Assembly (NCBI GenBank): GCA_903921965.1
Contig: CAIXSE010000464.1
Span: 1 to 5,531 of the forward strand
Direction of reading: 5' to 3'
DNA: 5,531 nucleotides
DNA from: an uncultured Thermoleophilia bacterium
GTDB lineage: Bacteria > Actinomycetota > Thermoleophilia > UBA2241
Shown here: piece by piece, positions 5,290 to 5,531 of the stretch
Position numbering within the stretch: position 1 is the stretch's first letter
How the letters are laid out: every line of letters begins with the position of its first letter
Notes under the pieces: model-generated
What the model was told of the DNA's origin: nothing
The model's database searches: none
Seen by the model: the letters and a program-made list of their open reading frames with translations, nothing else
Program-made: the position numbers and the translations under genes

Positions 5290-5531
5290 GCGGGCGCGCC
5301 GTCGAACCGGTCGTGAACCGGCAGGGTGACGGGGCGCCGGGTCCGTCCGGCGAGCCTGCGACGACGCCCGACTTCGAGCTCCGTGGCGTCGCGCACGCCT
5401 ACAAGGCCGGCGGCACCGCGCTGGCCGGCCTCGACCTGACGATCGCGCCGGGCGAGCACGTCGCCGTGGTCGGCGCCAACGGCACCGGCAAGTCGACGCT
5501 GCTCAAGCTGCTCGACGGCCTCGTCTTCGCC
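5286..5531 (+). CDS. cbiO: ECF cobalt/nickel transporter ATP-binding component CbiO/NikO, partial (C-terminus off window)
   Basis: GTG at 5286-5288 overlaps the stop of the fused cbiMQ gene (GTGA), the usual sign of translational coupling; 82 codons are visible. After a variable 28-residue N-terminal extension, the ABC ATPase domain begins at DFELRGVAHAY. Y39 is the likely A-loop residue that stacks on adenine. The Walker A motif GANGTGKST is at residues 63-71, followed by LLKLLDGL. The Q-loop, signature motif and Walker B lie beyond the window. With the fused S-T protein it would power metal import from the cytoplasmic face; most such transporters use two ATPase subunits. The in-frame GTG at codon 10 (5313) is an alternative start that would shorten the extension. 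CbiO rather than another ABC family is assigned from operon position and the ECF-like Walker A region. Confidence 0.9.
   Translation, partial: MSGRAVEPVVNRQGDGAPGPSGEPATTPDFELRGVAHAYKAGGTALAGLDLTIAPGEHVAVVGANGTGKSTLLKLLDGLVFA

Overview
The window is a very GC-rich bacterial segment (above about 70% by eye) with dense coding in two divergent groups. Two genes read leftward on the minus strand (1-2855) and three read rightward on the plus strand (2926-5531). The only gaps are 912-1013 and 2856-2925. The best-supported promoters place a -10-like hexamer 6-7 bases before an ATG that has no Shine-Dalgarno sequence, which suggests leaderless transcripts. High GC plus leaderless promoters fits a Deinococcota lineage (for example Trueperaceae) or an Actinomycetota. 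That placement is inference; nothing in the window fixes the taxon.

Left half (1-2855, minus strand): two tandem paralogues encode a cNMP-binding-like domain, then a pair of CBS domains, then a DUF294/GlnD-like nucleotidyltransferase. The upstream copy (1014-2855) is complete at 613 aa. The downstream copy (1-911) runs off the window after 303 codons. The two align without a gap over those 303 residues at about 59% identity (hand count), so this is a tandem duplication. A GC-rich nested inverted repeat directly follows the stop of the upstream copy.

Right half (2926-5531, plus strand): a small Fur-family metal-dependent repressor is followed 33 bases later by a cobalt/nickel ECF transporter operon. 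The substrate-specific CbiM/NikM(N) component and the transmembrane CbiQ/NikQ component are joined in one 627-aa polypeptide. The ATP-binding CbiO component starts within a 4-base GTGA overlap and is cut off by the window end. The metal-binding residues Met1, His2 and His67 of the NikM family are present at exactly those positions.

The 70-bp divergent intergenic region carries the most informative regulatory signal. A 17-bp element, TTGCAA-N5-TCGCAA, closely resembles the Nur (nickel-uptake regulator) box known from Streptomyces. It covers the -35 hexamer and spacer of the promoter of the Fur-family gene. The simplest model is a self-regulating Ni/Co uptake operon: metal-loaded repressor binds this box and shuts off both itself and the transporter. 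The regulator keeps a Fur-type regulatory site and a Cys4 zinc site but lacks several histidines reported for Streptomyces Nur, so the sensed metal is open. No mobile element, RNA gene, CRISPR array or riboswitch was seen.
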